From: Pseudorasbora parva
Taxonomy: Eukaryota; Chordata; Actinopteri; Cypriniformes; Gobionidae
Reading direction: 5' to 3'
DNA length: 64,000 nt
NCBI RefSeq assembly: GCF_024679245.1
Contig: NC_090195.1
Coordinates: 6,963,300 to 7,027,299 of the forward strand
Shown here one piece after another: positions 50,828 to 62,955 of this stretch (its first letter is position 1; the number at the start of each line of letters is the position of its first letter). The notes under the pieces are model-generated. The model ran no database searches. It had not been told where the DNA came from and saw nothing but the letters and a program-made list of their open reading frames with translations. A program made the translations under genes and the position numbers.

Positions 50828-51553
50828 GTGTGATGGAGCATTGTCCTGCATGAAAATCACGTTTTTCTTGAAGGATGCAGACTTCTTCCTGTACCACTGC
50901 TTGAAGAAGGTGTCTTCCAGAAACTGGCAGTAGGACTGGGAGTTGAGCTTGACTCCATCCTCAACCCGAAAAGGCCCCACAAGCTCATCTTTGATGATAC
51001 CAGCCCAAACCAGTACTCCACCTCCACCTTGCTGGCGTCTGAGTCGGACTGGAGCTCTCTGCCCTTTACCAATCCAGCCACGGGCCCATCCATCTGGCCC
51101 ATCAAGACTCACTCTCATTTCATCAGTCCATAAAACCTTAGAAAAATCAGTCTTGAGATATTTCTTGGCCCAGTCTTGACGTTTCAGCTTGTGTGTCTTG
51201 TTCAGTGGTGGTCGACTTTCTGCCTTTCTTGCCTTGGCCATGTCTCTGAGTATTGCACACATTGTGCTTTTGGGCACTCCAGTGATGTTGCAGCTCTGAA
51301 ATATGGCCAAACTGGTGGCAAGTGGCATCTTGGCAGCTGCACGCTTGACTTTTCTCAGTTCACGGGCAGTTATTTTGCGCATTGGTTTTTCAACACGCTT
51401 CTTGCGACCCTGTTGACTATTTTGAATGAAACGCTTGATTGTTCGATGATCCCGCTTCAGAAGCTTGGCTATTTGAAGACTGCTGCATCCCTCTGCAATA
51501 TATCTCACTATTTTTGACTTTTCTGAGCCTGTCAAGTCCTTCTTTTGACCCAT
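50828..51553 (-). pseudogene. Transposase 5' part (residues 1-242) of the DD37E element
   Basis: Starting at 51553 with MGQKKDLTGSEKSKIVRYIA, it encodes a first helix-turn-helix (about 10-45), a basic linker and second helix-turn-helix (about 58-108, GVPKSTMCAILRDM), and the catalytic core with D144 in WTDEMRVSL and D237 in MQDNAPSH. No stop or frameshift occurs up to residue 242. The natural frame then runs into the inserted element and picks up 66 foreign residues before a stop at 50627. Confidence 0.92.
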
Positions 51554-51773
51554 TGTGCCAAAGGAAAGGAAGTTGCCTAATAATTATGCACACCTGATAT
51601 AGGGTGTTGATGTCATTAGACCACACCCCTTCTCATTACAGAGATGCACATCACCTAATATGCTTAATTGGTAGTAGGCTTTCCAGCCTATACAGCTTGG
51701 AGTAAGACAACATGCATAACGAGGATGATGTGGTCAAAATACTAATTTGCCTAATAATTCTGCACTCCCTGTA

Positions 51774-53158
<1,385 letters not shown>

Positions 53159-53248
53159 TACATATACTACCATTGAAAAGATTGGGGTCAGTAAGATGTT
53201 ATGTTTTCAATATTTTATATAATTGTAATTCAAAATAAAAAGAACAAA

Positions 53249-53249
<1 letters not shown>

Positions 53250-53324
<75 letters not shown>

Positions 53325-53380
53325 CGTGTGCGCGTGCGTGTGTGCACGTGTTCGCGTATGTGTGTGTGTGTGTGTGTGTT
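53250..53380. repeat. (AT)n followed by (GC/GT)n alternating purine-pyrimidine tract
   Basis: AT run 53250-53322, then TGCGTGTGCGCGTGCGTGTG and a TG run to 53380, almost unbroken alternation over 130 bases. Confidence 0.95.
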
Positions 53381-53533
53381 TTAATGAAACATCCAGTAAA
53401 AACAGTAATATTTATAAAATATTAAAATAATTTAAAATAAATGTTTTCTGTTTATATATATTTTAAAGTGTTTATTGCTTTGAAGCAAAGCTGAATTTTT
53501 TTGCCTCATTACTCCAGTCTTCAGTGTCACATG

Positions 53534-53535
<2 letters not shown>

Positions 53536-53600
<65 letters not shown>
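53536..53600. repeat. (TG)n microsatellite
   Basis: About 32 TG units, immediately preceding TATATATA and the CACTG-ended MITE. It follows a family F fragment (CCAGTCTTCAGTGTCACATG). Confidence 0.97.
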
Positions 53601-53608
<8 letters not shown>

Positions 53609-53964
53609 CACTGTAAAAAATTAGTTAAAGAAAAACTTTTTTTTAAGAAAAAAAGTTACCTGGTTGCCTTAATATTTTGAGTTCATTGAAATTAAAATTT
53701 TGAGTTAATACAATGAACATTTTTTGAGATTCGACAACCTTTATTAAAATATTATTAAAAGATTTTGTAAGCATATTGGGTTATTGTGTGTGTTTTATTT
53801 CTGATGATGCAGTGAAACATGCCAAATAGCGCTATTTTCATGATTTATCACATTTTTTATGTGGTTCAACTCAAATGTTTAATTTAAATAAACTCAAAAT
53901 TTTAAGGCAACCAGGTTACTTACTTTTTTAAGTTAAACCAACAAAAAACATTTTTTTTACAGTG
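53609..53964. mobile_element. CACTG-ended MITE, copy 3
   Basis: CACTGTAAAAAATTAG to TTTTTTTTACAGTG, inserted in a TATATA sequence (TATATATA on both sides). Internal sequence matches 33550-34005. Confidence 0.8.
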
Positions 53965-56900
53965 TATATATATATAATCATTTGATTTTCTCAATGCCAT
54001 AGTTTCCTTTTCCTTTCTCACCTGGAGTGTCTATCTCTCTCCATGACCTTTTCGTAATCCTCTTCCATACACTGATTTCTGTTTTTGTGTGTGTTAAAGG
54101 TGACATGCTACAGTATATCCCACTGAATATCTTTTCTCATCAAACAGTTCATTGAGTCCATCACAGAAAAAAGATCCAAATCCATAAACATCAGAGAGAG
54201 ATTCTGACATTCTCACACTTATTTCTTATGCAGTTTAAAAATCAGATCAGTTTTGATTTTAGCGTGAACTGTTCCTTTAATACCACATAACGTTAGTGGA
54301 AATCTCTACCTTTCATCTTCTGCATTGCCGTGAGACTGTCATTGACTGTAGTACGGTGCAGTGTACCATCCATCAAACACACTCGATTAATCCAGCACTG
54401 TGTGCCATCATGGATATCAGCTCCACTGAACTGAGCAAAAGGGAACAATACGCTCTTCATTATGACTTCTATTATTTGAAGAAAGCATCCCGGTTGGATG
54501 GAATAGAATGGAGATGATCGAGAAAGACCCCTAAAGAGAAATAAAATGTGCAAATAGGATTCCATGCTTGATGCTTTCACTATTTTCCAGGGCCATTATT
54601 TGTTGGGATATTTGTGTGTGTGCGTGTGTGCGTGTGCGGTCAGATGACTGATTGCATATGACACTCCATTAAGTCAGACTTCAGTGGCTGTTTAAGTAGC
54701 ATTTCAGTGTTATCATGTTATTTTATGCACTCTAGTCCCATTATACAGATATTTTCAGCTATATATCATCGCGTTATCCATTTACAACCATTAAGCTATT
54801 TTAAGCAGGCCTTTTAATGTTGCTAGTTCTCGCAGATAAATCAACAATCAAAAGACACTCGTCACAGGCTAAGCATCTAACATATTACCACTGTGAATAT
54901 GAATGTTGAGCATCACTGAAAGGCTTTTTTTCTGTGTGAGGGAGGTGGAAAAGGCTGAAGTTTGGCTAATTCTAATGTCTTTTTCAGGTCATTTGCTAAT
55001 TTTGTCAGTTTCTGTTGAATATAATCAATAGCATTGTATTAGTTAATAAATGTGCTTCAACAGATGACATTTCACACATTTGACTTAAATGGATAGATCA
55101 ACAAAAATGAAAAATATGTCATTCTGTCTTTGTTGTTAAAAAAAAAGAAACAAAAAAGAACAAAAAAATAAAAATACTATTGACTGACTTTTTTTCTCCT
55201 TAATTAAAGATCATCAGAGAATATATCAACTTTTTTTATAGATCATTTCATATACCTTTACTGTATGGAAATCACATCAACATAATATTCTGCAACATTT
55301 TCTGTTCTTTATGGTTTATTAAAAGTGCTGCTTTTTATTATCCAGAAGATGGCGCTGTTGTGTTTCTGAATTGCTGCACAATGCAGCGATTGCCTACACA
55401 TGTACATGCTATACAGAGATGTTTGATATAATTAACGCTAACAGTTATTTATATAATGCTTTTCACAATGCATAAGCTTTACAGAAAATGCATGTGTCTA
55501 CATTACATCTGTTATCAAAGGTAACTGTGTCCGAGTAATGTCCATATTTCAGATATGTACAAATAATACAAATCATGCAGTAAGCTAACATCCTGTATTC
55601 ATTTTAGGTAGAAACAATGAGCTCATTATATATAGGCCTATAATTGAGGACACTAAAATTACACAATTATAGAGAGATTTTTCTCAAAAAGTGCATTCAT
55701 TTGCACCCCTCTTTCTTTTTCACTCTTGTTTTCAGTTACTCAGCCAGAGCTGTTTCCACTTCTGTTAAAAGATCGATATGTCAATATAATACATTTTTAA
55801 ATGAGATCAGTAATGTTGGACACATGGACGATATTATAGAAAAGCGTTCATTGCTCCAGCCTTTTGAAAAGCGCCGTAATTGTCAGGTTTAAAGTAGGCC
55901 AGGATAGCATTGTTCTGCTATCTTTCTCAGTCGGATCTTGAAAAGTACATTCTCTATGCTATTTTGGTTGGAAACAACCCACACACTGATAGCGATAGCC
56001 ATGCACTGACAGATAACTGAATAAATCACACATTATTAGTAGGGTTGGACTGTACATTTTCTTTCTCTGTCTCCTTAACAACACAGTCCCTTGCTGCAGA
56101 AAATATAACAATATGATCTTAATAAAGAGCATGGTTCACAGAGATGAACATGGTGGGGTGTTTTTAAGGAAAAGCAGGCATGATTGCATCACATTAGGTC
56201 GCAGCACCTAACCAGAGGGTTTTATGTAACTCTATGCAAATGTTTGGATCACATTTAATAATCCTGAATGTGAGAAGAGAGTGATGCCAGATTGTAATGA
56301 AATTGGATGCTGCCAGCTGTTCTTTCCTCCTTCTGAGAAAATCATGCTGGCATGGATATGAATACTGTATGTGACAGTAAGTATGTTTTAGTTTCTGGAG
56401 AAGAAGCTCTCATCTCATATTCATCATAACCAATTATAAGCTTTTTGGAGAAACACTTTTTTTTCTTCTGGAGAAATGTAGGCTAATGATGACTGCAGTA
56501 TTTCAGACAGTATTTGTGTTGCTGTTGTTGTTAAAATAAATCTTTAAAATGGACCATAGGCTATACATCAAATTAATTTGATTAATTTGTTTGAAACGTT
56601 ATGAAAGAAGTGTGATGTACAATAGATAGAGGATTGAAGATTAAAATCCCCCACATGTAACACTCTTTAAGTTAGATAATATTTTAGTACATTCTTTTAA
56701 ATTAGATGTTGTCTATTAATTTTTTTCTTCTTCTTGAAAATCAGCATAAAAGCTCGCTTATTTGACGACTCATCCTTATTGTTGTTTTGCAGAAACTATA
56801 GGCCTATTTTAATGGCTAATAATAATATTTGCCAAGTAGGCATATTATTACTTTTAACATTCATGTATGGTCTATACACACAGAGAAAAAAGGTCAAAAT

Positions 56901-57239
56901 TATAGCCTACCTTAGGGGATACAGTGACGTGTCACTGGGTCAATACCCTTAAAAAGGACACCTTTTTCTTTCTTTCTTTTTTTAACCATAAAAAGGTTTA
57001 TAGCCTAGCAGTACCTTATGTTATCTATTTGTACTCTAATCTAGGGTACTAATATGCCCCTTTTAGGAGTAAAAATGTATAAATATGTCCTTTTAAGGGT
57101 ACTTCCCCAGTGACAAGTTGCTGTGCCCCTATAGCTTAGCCTACAATTTTGACACCTTTTTCTCTCTGTGTAGGCTATGTATGTGTATGCGAAAATTACT
57201 AATCATCCATGTTACTGTTAAATAACAGAACATTAATTA
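53965..57239. other. Unique intronic or intergenic DNA
   Basis: No exon firmly recognised. Around 54296-54580 both strands hold moderately long frames (95 codons minus, 73 plus) and the sequence is repeat-free, but neither protein resembles anything I know. 56920-57180 contains inverted GGTACT/AGTACC words that may be a MITE. Confidence 0.35.
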
Positions 57240-57331
57240 ATGATCGTAACGTGTTGCAATTGACTGCAAAATGATGCAAAGTGAATTGGATCTAGCTTTG
57301 TGGAAATTACAAATCCTACCATAGCGAAGGT

Positions 57332-57455
57332 TCATGAATATTAATGAGAACGCGCTGACGTTTCTTAGTACCCTTCCAATGGCGAAGACTGGATCTTGAA
57401 TATTAATTAAACGTGCTTGCCGTCCAATTCTAGTGACTGGATCATGAATATTAAT
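57332..57455 (+). promoter_or_regulatory. Triple TGAATATTAAT motif with CCAAT boxes; putative promoter
   Basis: TCATGAATATTAAT (57332-57345), TCTTGAATATTAAT (57394-57407) and TCATGAATATTAAT (57442-57455) occur on the same strand, spaced 62 and 48 bases. The last two are preceded by GACTGGATC and by CCAAT at 57376 and 57424. The motif looks like a POU/homeodomain site; clustering upstream of a CpG-containing leader suggests a promoter. Confidence 0.45.
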
Positions 57456-57479
57456 AAACAAGCCTTCGGCGTATCTTAT

Positions 57480-57709
57480 CTAGATAAATAGAGAGAAGCA
57501 CCCCTTTCCGGACCGCGGTAATGGTAGCGTCTGCTGGGATTGTTGGACTCGTTTCCTCACCTTTAGAAAAAGCGGATCTGTTTGTTCAAAATCGCAGCTG
57601 AGGTTCGGCGGTTCGGTCTTTTCTTCCCGAGCGCGAGCAGGATTTCCAACCGTCAAACTGGAGCCCTTCAGAATGACCATGTTTAAAGGGAAACGTCGAA
57701 ATCACCGGT
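57480..57709 (+). CDS. Possible first exon of an unrecognised gene
   Basis: A GC- and CpG-richer leader (57505-57665) precedes an ATG at 57673 (with another at 57679) giving MTMFKGKRRNHR before a perfect splice-donor consensus GTGAGT at 57710. The frame stays open past the donor as a hydrophobic stretch (VTLFFFICISS), so an unspliced reading would look like a signal anchor. I do not recognise the protein. It could be the start of a neighbouring gene, an alternative ralyl leader, or chance. An overlapping minus frame (57480-57680) is less well supported. Confidence 0.3.
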
Positions 57710-57715
57710 GTGAGT

Positions 57716-59460
57716 TTACGACCATCAGTGTAACTTTGTTTTTCTTTATTTGCATAAGCTCGCGAATAGACAGCTTAATGGTAAACAACGACATGTATTT
57801 TTGTATTTCTTCTATGTCAGTCTCGCCTATTCAGTTGCTGTGCATGAGTAGTAGAGATGTTACAGGCTCTTGTCAAATCACTATAAAAAAGATAAGACAT
57901 CCTCACAATGCTAATGTTAAATCCTTGTTTTAAGTAACATAACCACATATGTAATTCTGTTATCTGTTGAACCCTTGACAACTATGTATATTATTGAATG
58001 AATTATGATGGATAGTTGTTTTGGTATTTTTGGCCATTCAGGAGCTAAAATCAAAAGATCCATCTTGAGTTAATGTGTTCTCCTCTAATGTTACATTGAA
58101 CCAGAATCAATTGAGCACTTTAAAGTGTCATGAAGCATCCATTAATAATTCTTTTCATGACCATTGTCCTCCTCTTCCTCCCCCTCCTCATCACCACCAT
58201 TATCATCATGACAGATCTATGCACATAGCTCTATTATCAGTAGCAAACAGTGGCTTTTGTGCACATTATAATGCGTTTTACTATGATTGTCTGCTGGTAT
58301 TGTGGTGGTTAAGAAAGTGCTGATTACTTTTCTGTTAAGATAGTTACTCAGTAATTTTTATGCACTCTACTTTAATGAGCTCATATTAATTTAAAGACTA
58401 TACAATGTTTGCAAAACTGTCACACTGCAACAATTGTTTAAAATTTTGTAAAACTATATATTATAGATTCATATAAATTTGAACCTTTGATCTTAAGGTG
58501 ATTACTCAAATTTGTATATTTTTATAGATTATTTCTTTATAGTGCATCATTTGTAAAGGTGGCAGTTTGGTTATTAATGTGGATGTCACTCTTCAATATC
58601 TAAACTGTGACCATATGGCGTCCTAAAACAGAGACAACTGCATTCTGCTGCTGTGTGAACGCAACCGTGCATCATCAATGCAAATTCTTATGTTAGACTG
58701 AAGCTATATCTGCATCTTTGACACACATAAGTCTCTTAAAACTAGCACGTTCTAAAAGTAGAAATTTCTAAATTTATGAACAGCCCCAAACTACTTTGCA
58801 TCTCTCCTGACGATTTGGATTAGGAAGCGGCATATATACTAAATAGAATACTGGAGCTGTTTTTACTGCTCAGTTACTAATAAAATGTATATTGCCAGAA
58901 ATCTCCCAGTTCATAATAGTTGTTCTCTCTGGGCCTGTTGTCTGCGGTGTGATAACCCTGTCAGTGCAAGTTTATAGATCTCAGAGCCACAGTGCACATC
59001 TGACGGATGGATTTGACCTGGTCATCCCACTGGGCTGTGTGGAATCGGGCTGTGACTGTGACGCTGATGAGTGTGGACTTTTTCCCAACAGCTGTTTAAA
59101 TTTTGCAAAAATTCCTTGTAGACAAAGTGTACACATAGCGAGCCAAAATGGCATTTCCATTGAACGAGTGGTAAAGTAACGCTCCTGTTTGCGCTTTATT
59201 GATTCACTTCATTGGTTTATTTAATCCTAACTAAACTCCTGTTATAAGGATGTTCTGGTTACTTAATTGGTTTTATTTCAGCTAAGTGCACAGCTGCATC
59301 ATAAATATTAGTGATGTGCAGTTCACAGATTCTTTTGAACCGGTTCTTTCGGACTGAACCGTCTGAAATGGTTCGAAGCTCAAGTCAGCATATAGATCTA
59401 CAAGTTACTTGCTCAAACTTTTTTCATTCAGTGACAGTTTCAAAATCTCAAAATGTACCA
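57716..59460. other. Unique DNA, no gene recognised
   Basis: AT-rich intron-like sequence. A 95-codon plus frame at 58892-59179 is cysteine-containing (GCVESGCDCDADECG) but shows no known domain or clear splice context. Confidence 0.35.
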
Positions 59461-59468
59461 ATACCCAG

Positions 59469-60597
59469 TAGGGCTGGGCAAATTTTTTTTCGATTTTTAA
59501 AACTGTTTTTTTAAAATCTGGTCGATTCAGAATTGATTCTCAAAGGCCACAAATCGATTTTTTTTCAATATTTATTTCCACTAACATTGAACATAAGATT
59601 AACGTAAATCTAATTACTAGTCTTCTCCACTAGATGTCACCCATTTGCCTTGCGTGATCTTACAAAGGAGCAAGAGGCGCACATCATTTATCCATTCAGT
59701 GTTTAAATGGCAGCTTCCGGTGCGTTGTCGCCTTTTATAATGCTGAGTGAAATGCTATAGTAATACTAAAAATCTGCGGAACCATTTGATGTGACAACAC
59801 ACACACAGCCGAGCACACAACTGCTAAAAATAATCACATACACGCGAATGCTTGCCTTGCATTAGGATCAAACTTGAGCAGTCACTTAAGCACGTACGTT
59901 AGCCATTATAGACGTATTCAAATTATAGTCCATATACAGCACAGGATCAATAATTCAAACCCTAATAGCTTATATTATAAACAGATTTCCTCAAATAATA
60001 GTTAGTCCACAGTCAACTTAAGTCAGCACGTTAAGGTATTGTTGTCTGTTACCACGACAACTACTCAACCATAGACTAAAAAAATAATGAAGGTGTTTCT
60101 CATGTATGAAACGTAAATGCACACATGAGCGGCAAAATCGCAAGAAAAGCTTGTCGTGTACTGAAAATTGCTATAAAAAAAAATCATCCAATATCCTAGC
60201 TTTTTATGTTTTAGAATAAATATATCAAAACATCCATAAAATACTTCTCAGATAATTTTTTTTTAAAATAAAGTTGCATCAAAATTGTATTTAACAATTG
60301 TATGGATTTGAAATATAGAGATGCGTTCTGTTTTAATGTACTCGGGTGTAACGTTACCTAAAATAAAAAGTTTAACATACATGATTGTGGCTCTTTATTT
60401 CTTTTTAATTACCCATTTATGTTCACTGTTCTTTTTTATAAATACCTAGTATTTGTATTAAATCTATATTCATTTGAGTTGAATCGAGAATCCAAAATCG
60501 AATCGAAATCGAGTCGAGATTCGAAATCGAATCGATTTGAGGACTTGTGAATCGAAATCGAATCGACTTGGAACATCTGAACCGATACCCAGCCCTA
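59469..60597. mobile_element. hAT-type MITE with exact 8-bp target duplication
   Basis: The ends TAGGGCTGGGCAAATTTT and ACCGATACCCAGCCCTA are inverted. ATACCCAG lies at 59461-59468 and 60598-60605. The right subterminal region (60478-60570) repeats AATCGA/AATCGAAATCG many times. Length 1129 bp; no transposase. Confidence 0.9.
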
Positions 60598-60605
60598 ATA
60601 CCCAG

Positions 60606-61180
60606 TAGTATGTGATCTCATGATGCTGTTTTTTTTGTAAAACACATTTAGCGTTCCAGTCTTTCGGGCATGTAGGACCGGTTACATTTGGTGCCGTGAC
60701 CCGGATGGAAGTGAGGTTAAGGGTGGTGAGGTGGAATGGACGTAGGCCAGTAAGAGCTGTGAGTGTAAACCTCACTCCTCTGGCCTCGAGAGGTGCGCTA
60801 GAGACTGAGGTACGGTCCTTATAGGACGTGCACTTTCATCCAGTTGAAAACTCTAGGCTCTCTGCTGAAAACGCCTTCCTGTGAGCGCTTGAGAGCGGTT
60901 TGGCAGGGCAGCTTTTTTCAGTTGAGACTGGTAAGGATACGGAATATCCGCGGAAGTGTTACTATATCTATTTTACAGGTAGTCTTTTCTGTATGGATCA
61001 TATATAAAAATGTTGATACCAAGTATTTGCTCTGGCTCTTGTTTTGAATGTTTTTGTTCAGTTATTTTGCTGTTATCTGTTGTGTACAGTACAAGCAGAA
61101 TGGTTGGTTGGCGTTATATTTGTCCCGCCCCTCCCCCACTGTGATTGGACCGCTAAATGAAAAGTGACAGTGATAAGCAC
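60606..61180. mobile_element. Repeat-derived DNA related to 18060-18350
   Basis: 60865-61175 shares GAGCGGTTTGGCAGGGCAGC-like, GGATACGGAATATCC-like and TTTGTCCCGCCC...CCACTGTGATTGGA words with the element at 17670-18614. The full boundaries are unclear. Confidence 0.5.
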
Positions 61181-62955
61181 TAGGGCTAAAACGATTCCTC
61201 GAATAACTCAAGTTACTTGAGTTAAAAAAATCATCGAGGCAAAATCATCTGCATCAAAGCTTTGTGTAGTCTATTTAACTAGTCTATTTTTTTAATCCAG
61301 TTATACAGGTCAGGTGGGTAAAGTAATAAAAATTAACATTCTCAAAATTGCGTCTGGATGAAAGATAAATCTGTGTTAATTTTAATAATGACGCGGGACT
61401 CTCAATTCAAGGTAAAACGCAATGAATGTGTCATTCTTTAACTTTCGGTTTCATCTCATTTCAAGACCAGAGACTGCAACGCGAGAGAGACCGGCATCAA
61501 CACTGGTCTCACTTTTTTTAAATGAAGACAACTGTGTGTTGAGCTTTAGGATGCGACTCTGAATATTTAAAATGCTTTTCATTTGCGGCAGCTGAAGAGA
61601 GACTCGAAATACATAGGCTAATCATGAATGCAGTTTGCATGTGTGTGATGAGCAGCGCTTCTGCTTTCAGAGCTGTGTGCTTTATTGATTTGCGTAATTT
61701 CAAATTTCACACTTTTTTTAATTACAGGCTAACAATCCTAACTTAATAAAACAAGATGTTACTATGATGAATAATGAGCTGAAAATGTAAATTCATAAAT
61801 ATATATATAATATATATTGCAATTTGTATTTGCATTATAATGTGGCAATTCAATGCACTAAAGTTGTTTAGTTTTCACATTAATGTATGCAATTTCAGCA
61901 ATAAAAATGTTAACAAATTTTCTAGGGCTGTCAATCGATGAAAATATTTAATCGCATGATTGTCATGAGTTAACTTGCGATTAATCGTTAATTGTCAATG
62001 TATCTTAAATTAAGTTTAAATTAAGTTTGTAATACTCTAATCAACATGGGTATGGACAAATATGCATGCTTTATGCAAATGTACATTTATTATTAGTGAA
62101 ACCATTCTTATTCAATAATAATCAATAAAACATGAAGACTAGACGTATCGAAGGTCAAAGATGTTTATCTAAGAAATGTTTCATGTCTCTTAAGCCTAAA
62201 CTTAAAAATGAAGAATAAGTAGTGATTTCTCTCATGTTAAGAATATAAAGGGAGTTTTTACACTGGTAGTTTAATTCAGAGCAGGGCACAGTTCGTATGA
62301 AAAATTGGTAATGTGTACCAGTGAGCGCATCAGTACCACACAATACCTGGAGGAGGTCCATATTCCATGAGTAGGAACATAGTGTGGCCCCTTTAAGAGA
62401 TCCGCGTTCCCTATAGAACTGCCGGTATTTTGCGTGTGCGCGCCGAACTGGGCCACGATTCACGTGGACAGTGTGAAGAACATGGACTCGGGAGCGCGCT
62501 TGTTCAGGACAGTAACATGAGCGAGAGTGAGCTTCAGTGCATCGCTGCAGAGAATGTGTTCAGTGAAAAAACGCACTTCTTTCTGGAGTCTAATAAAAGT
62601 TAAACAGAAAATATGGTAGCTTATGTAGGCAATGCTGCACTTTTGGTTTAGAATATTAATGTCAACCCGTTTCTTTCCCTATTAATGTTTGCTGCTGCTT
62701 CCTTTGCGTCTGACTGCTCTCACTTTTTCCAACTACGGGCTATACCACGGATCAAACAGAAAACGCGCGCTGCGTTAACGCGCGTTAATAAATGTAGGGC
62801 CGTTAAAATGAATTTGCGTTAACGCGTTATTTCGTTGTTCATTTTAAGATACCCGTCTTATTTTTTCTTGTATATTAAGTATTGCTCTTTAATAAAGAAA
62901 AAGTACTTATCTGATTACTCGATGGAAAAAATTGGTAGAATTTTTGCAGGCGTCT
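61181..62955. mobile_element. hAT-type MITE (TAGGGCTAAAACGATTCCTC end) with nested element
   Basis: The left end TAGGGCTAAAACGATTCCTC is typical of hAT MITEs in fish. The corresponding right portion (AGTACTTATCTGATTACTCG) is near 62905-62930 but its terminus is degraded. It is interrupted at 61923. Confidence 0.6.
61923..62842. mobile_element. Nested hAT-type MITE (TAGGGCTGTCAATCGATG end), right end truncated
   Basis: TAGGGCTGTCAATCGATG opens the element, followed by ATTTAATCGCATGATTGTCA; toward the right come CTGCGTTAACGCGCGTTAAT and GCGTTAACGCGTTATTTCG. The expected terminal GACAGCCCTA is absent. Confidence 0.65.

Larger units (their letters stand above)
49057..51771 (-). mobile_element. 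Tc1/mariner transposon with DD37E-spaced transposase, interrupted
   Basis: The termini CAGGGAGTGCAGAATTATTA and its complement at 51752-51771 are perfect or near-perfect, flanked by TA (49055-49056 and 51772-51773). A subterminal GCATAATTATTAGGCAA motif recurs inside both ends. Without the inserted element the transposon would be about 1.56 kb, normal for this superfamily. Confidence 0.95.

Noticed and set aside
54293..54580. Overlapping sense and antisense frames as a small gene
   Set aside because: Neither translation resembles a known protein; no supporting exon signals could be fixed.
57480..57680. Minus-strand frame starting MVILKGSSLTVG as a divergent gene
   Set aside because: Promoter-like motifs and a splice donor favour the plus strand; the minus frame has no domain.
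58892..59179. 95-residue cysteine-containing frame as a secreted-protein exon
   Set aside because: No recognised domain, no clear splice sites, and the frame length is within chance for this window.
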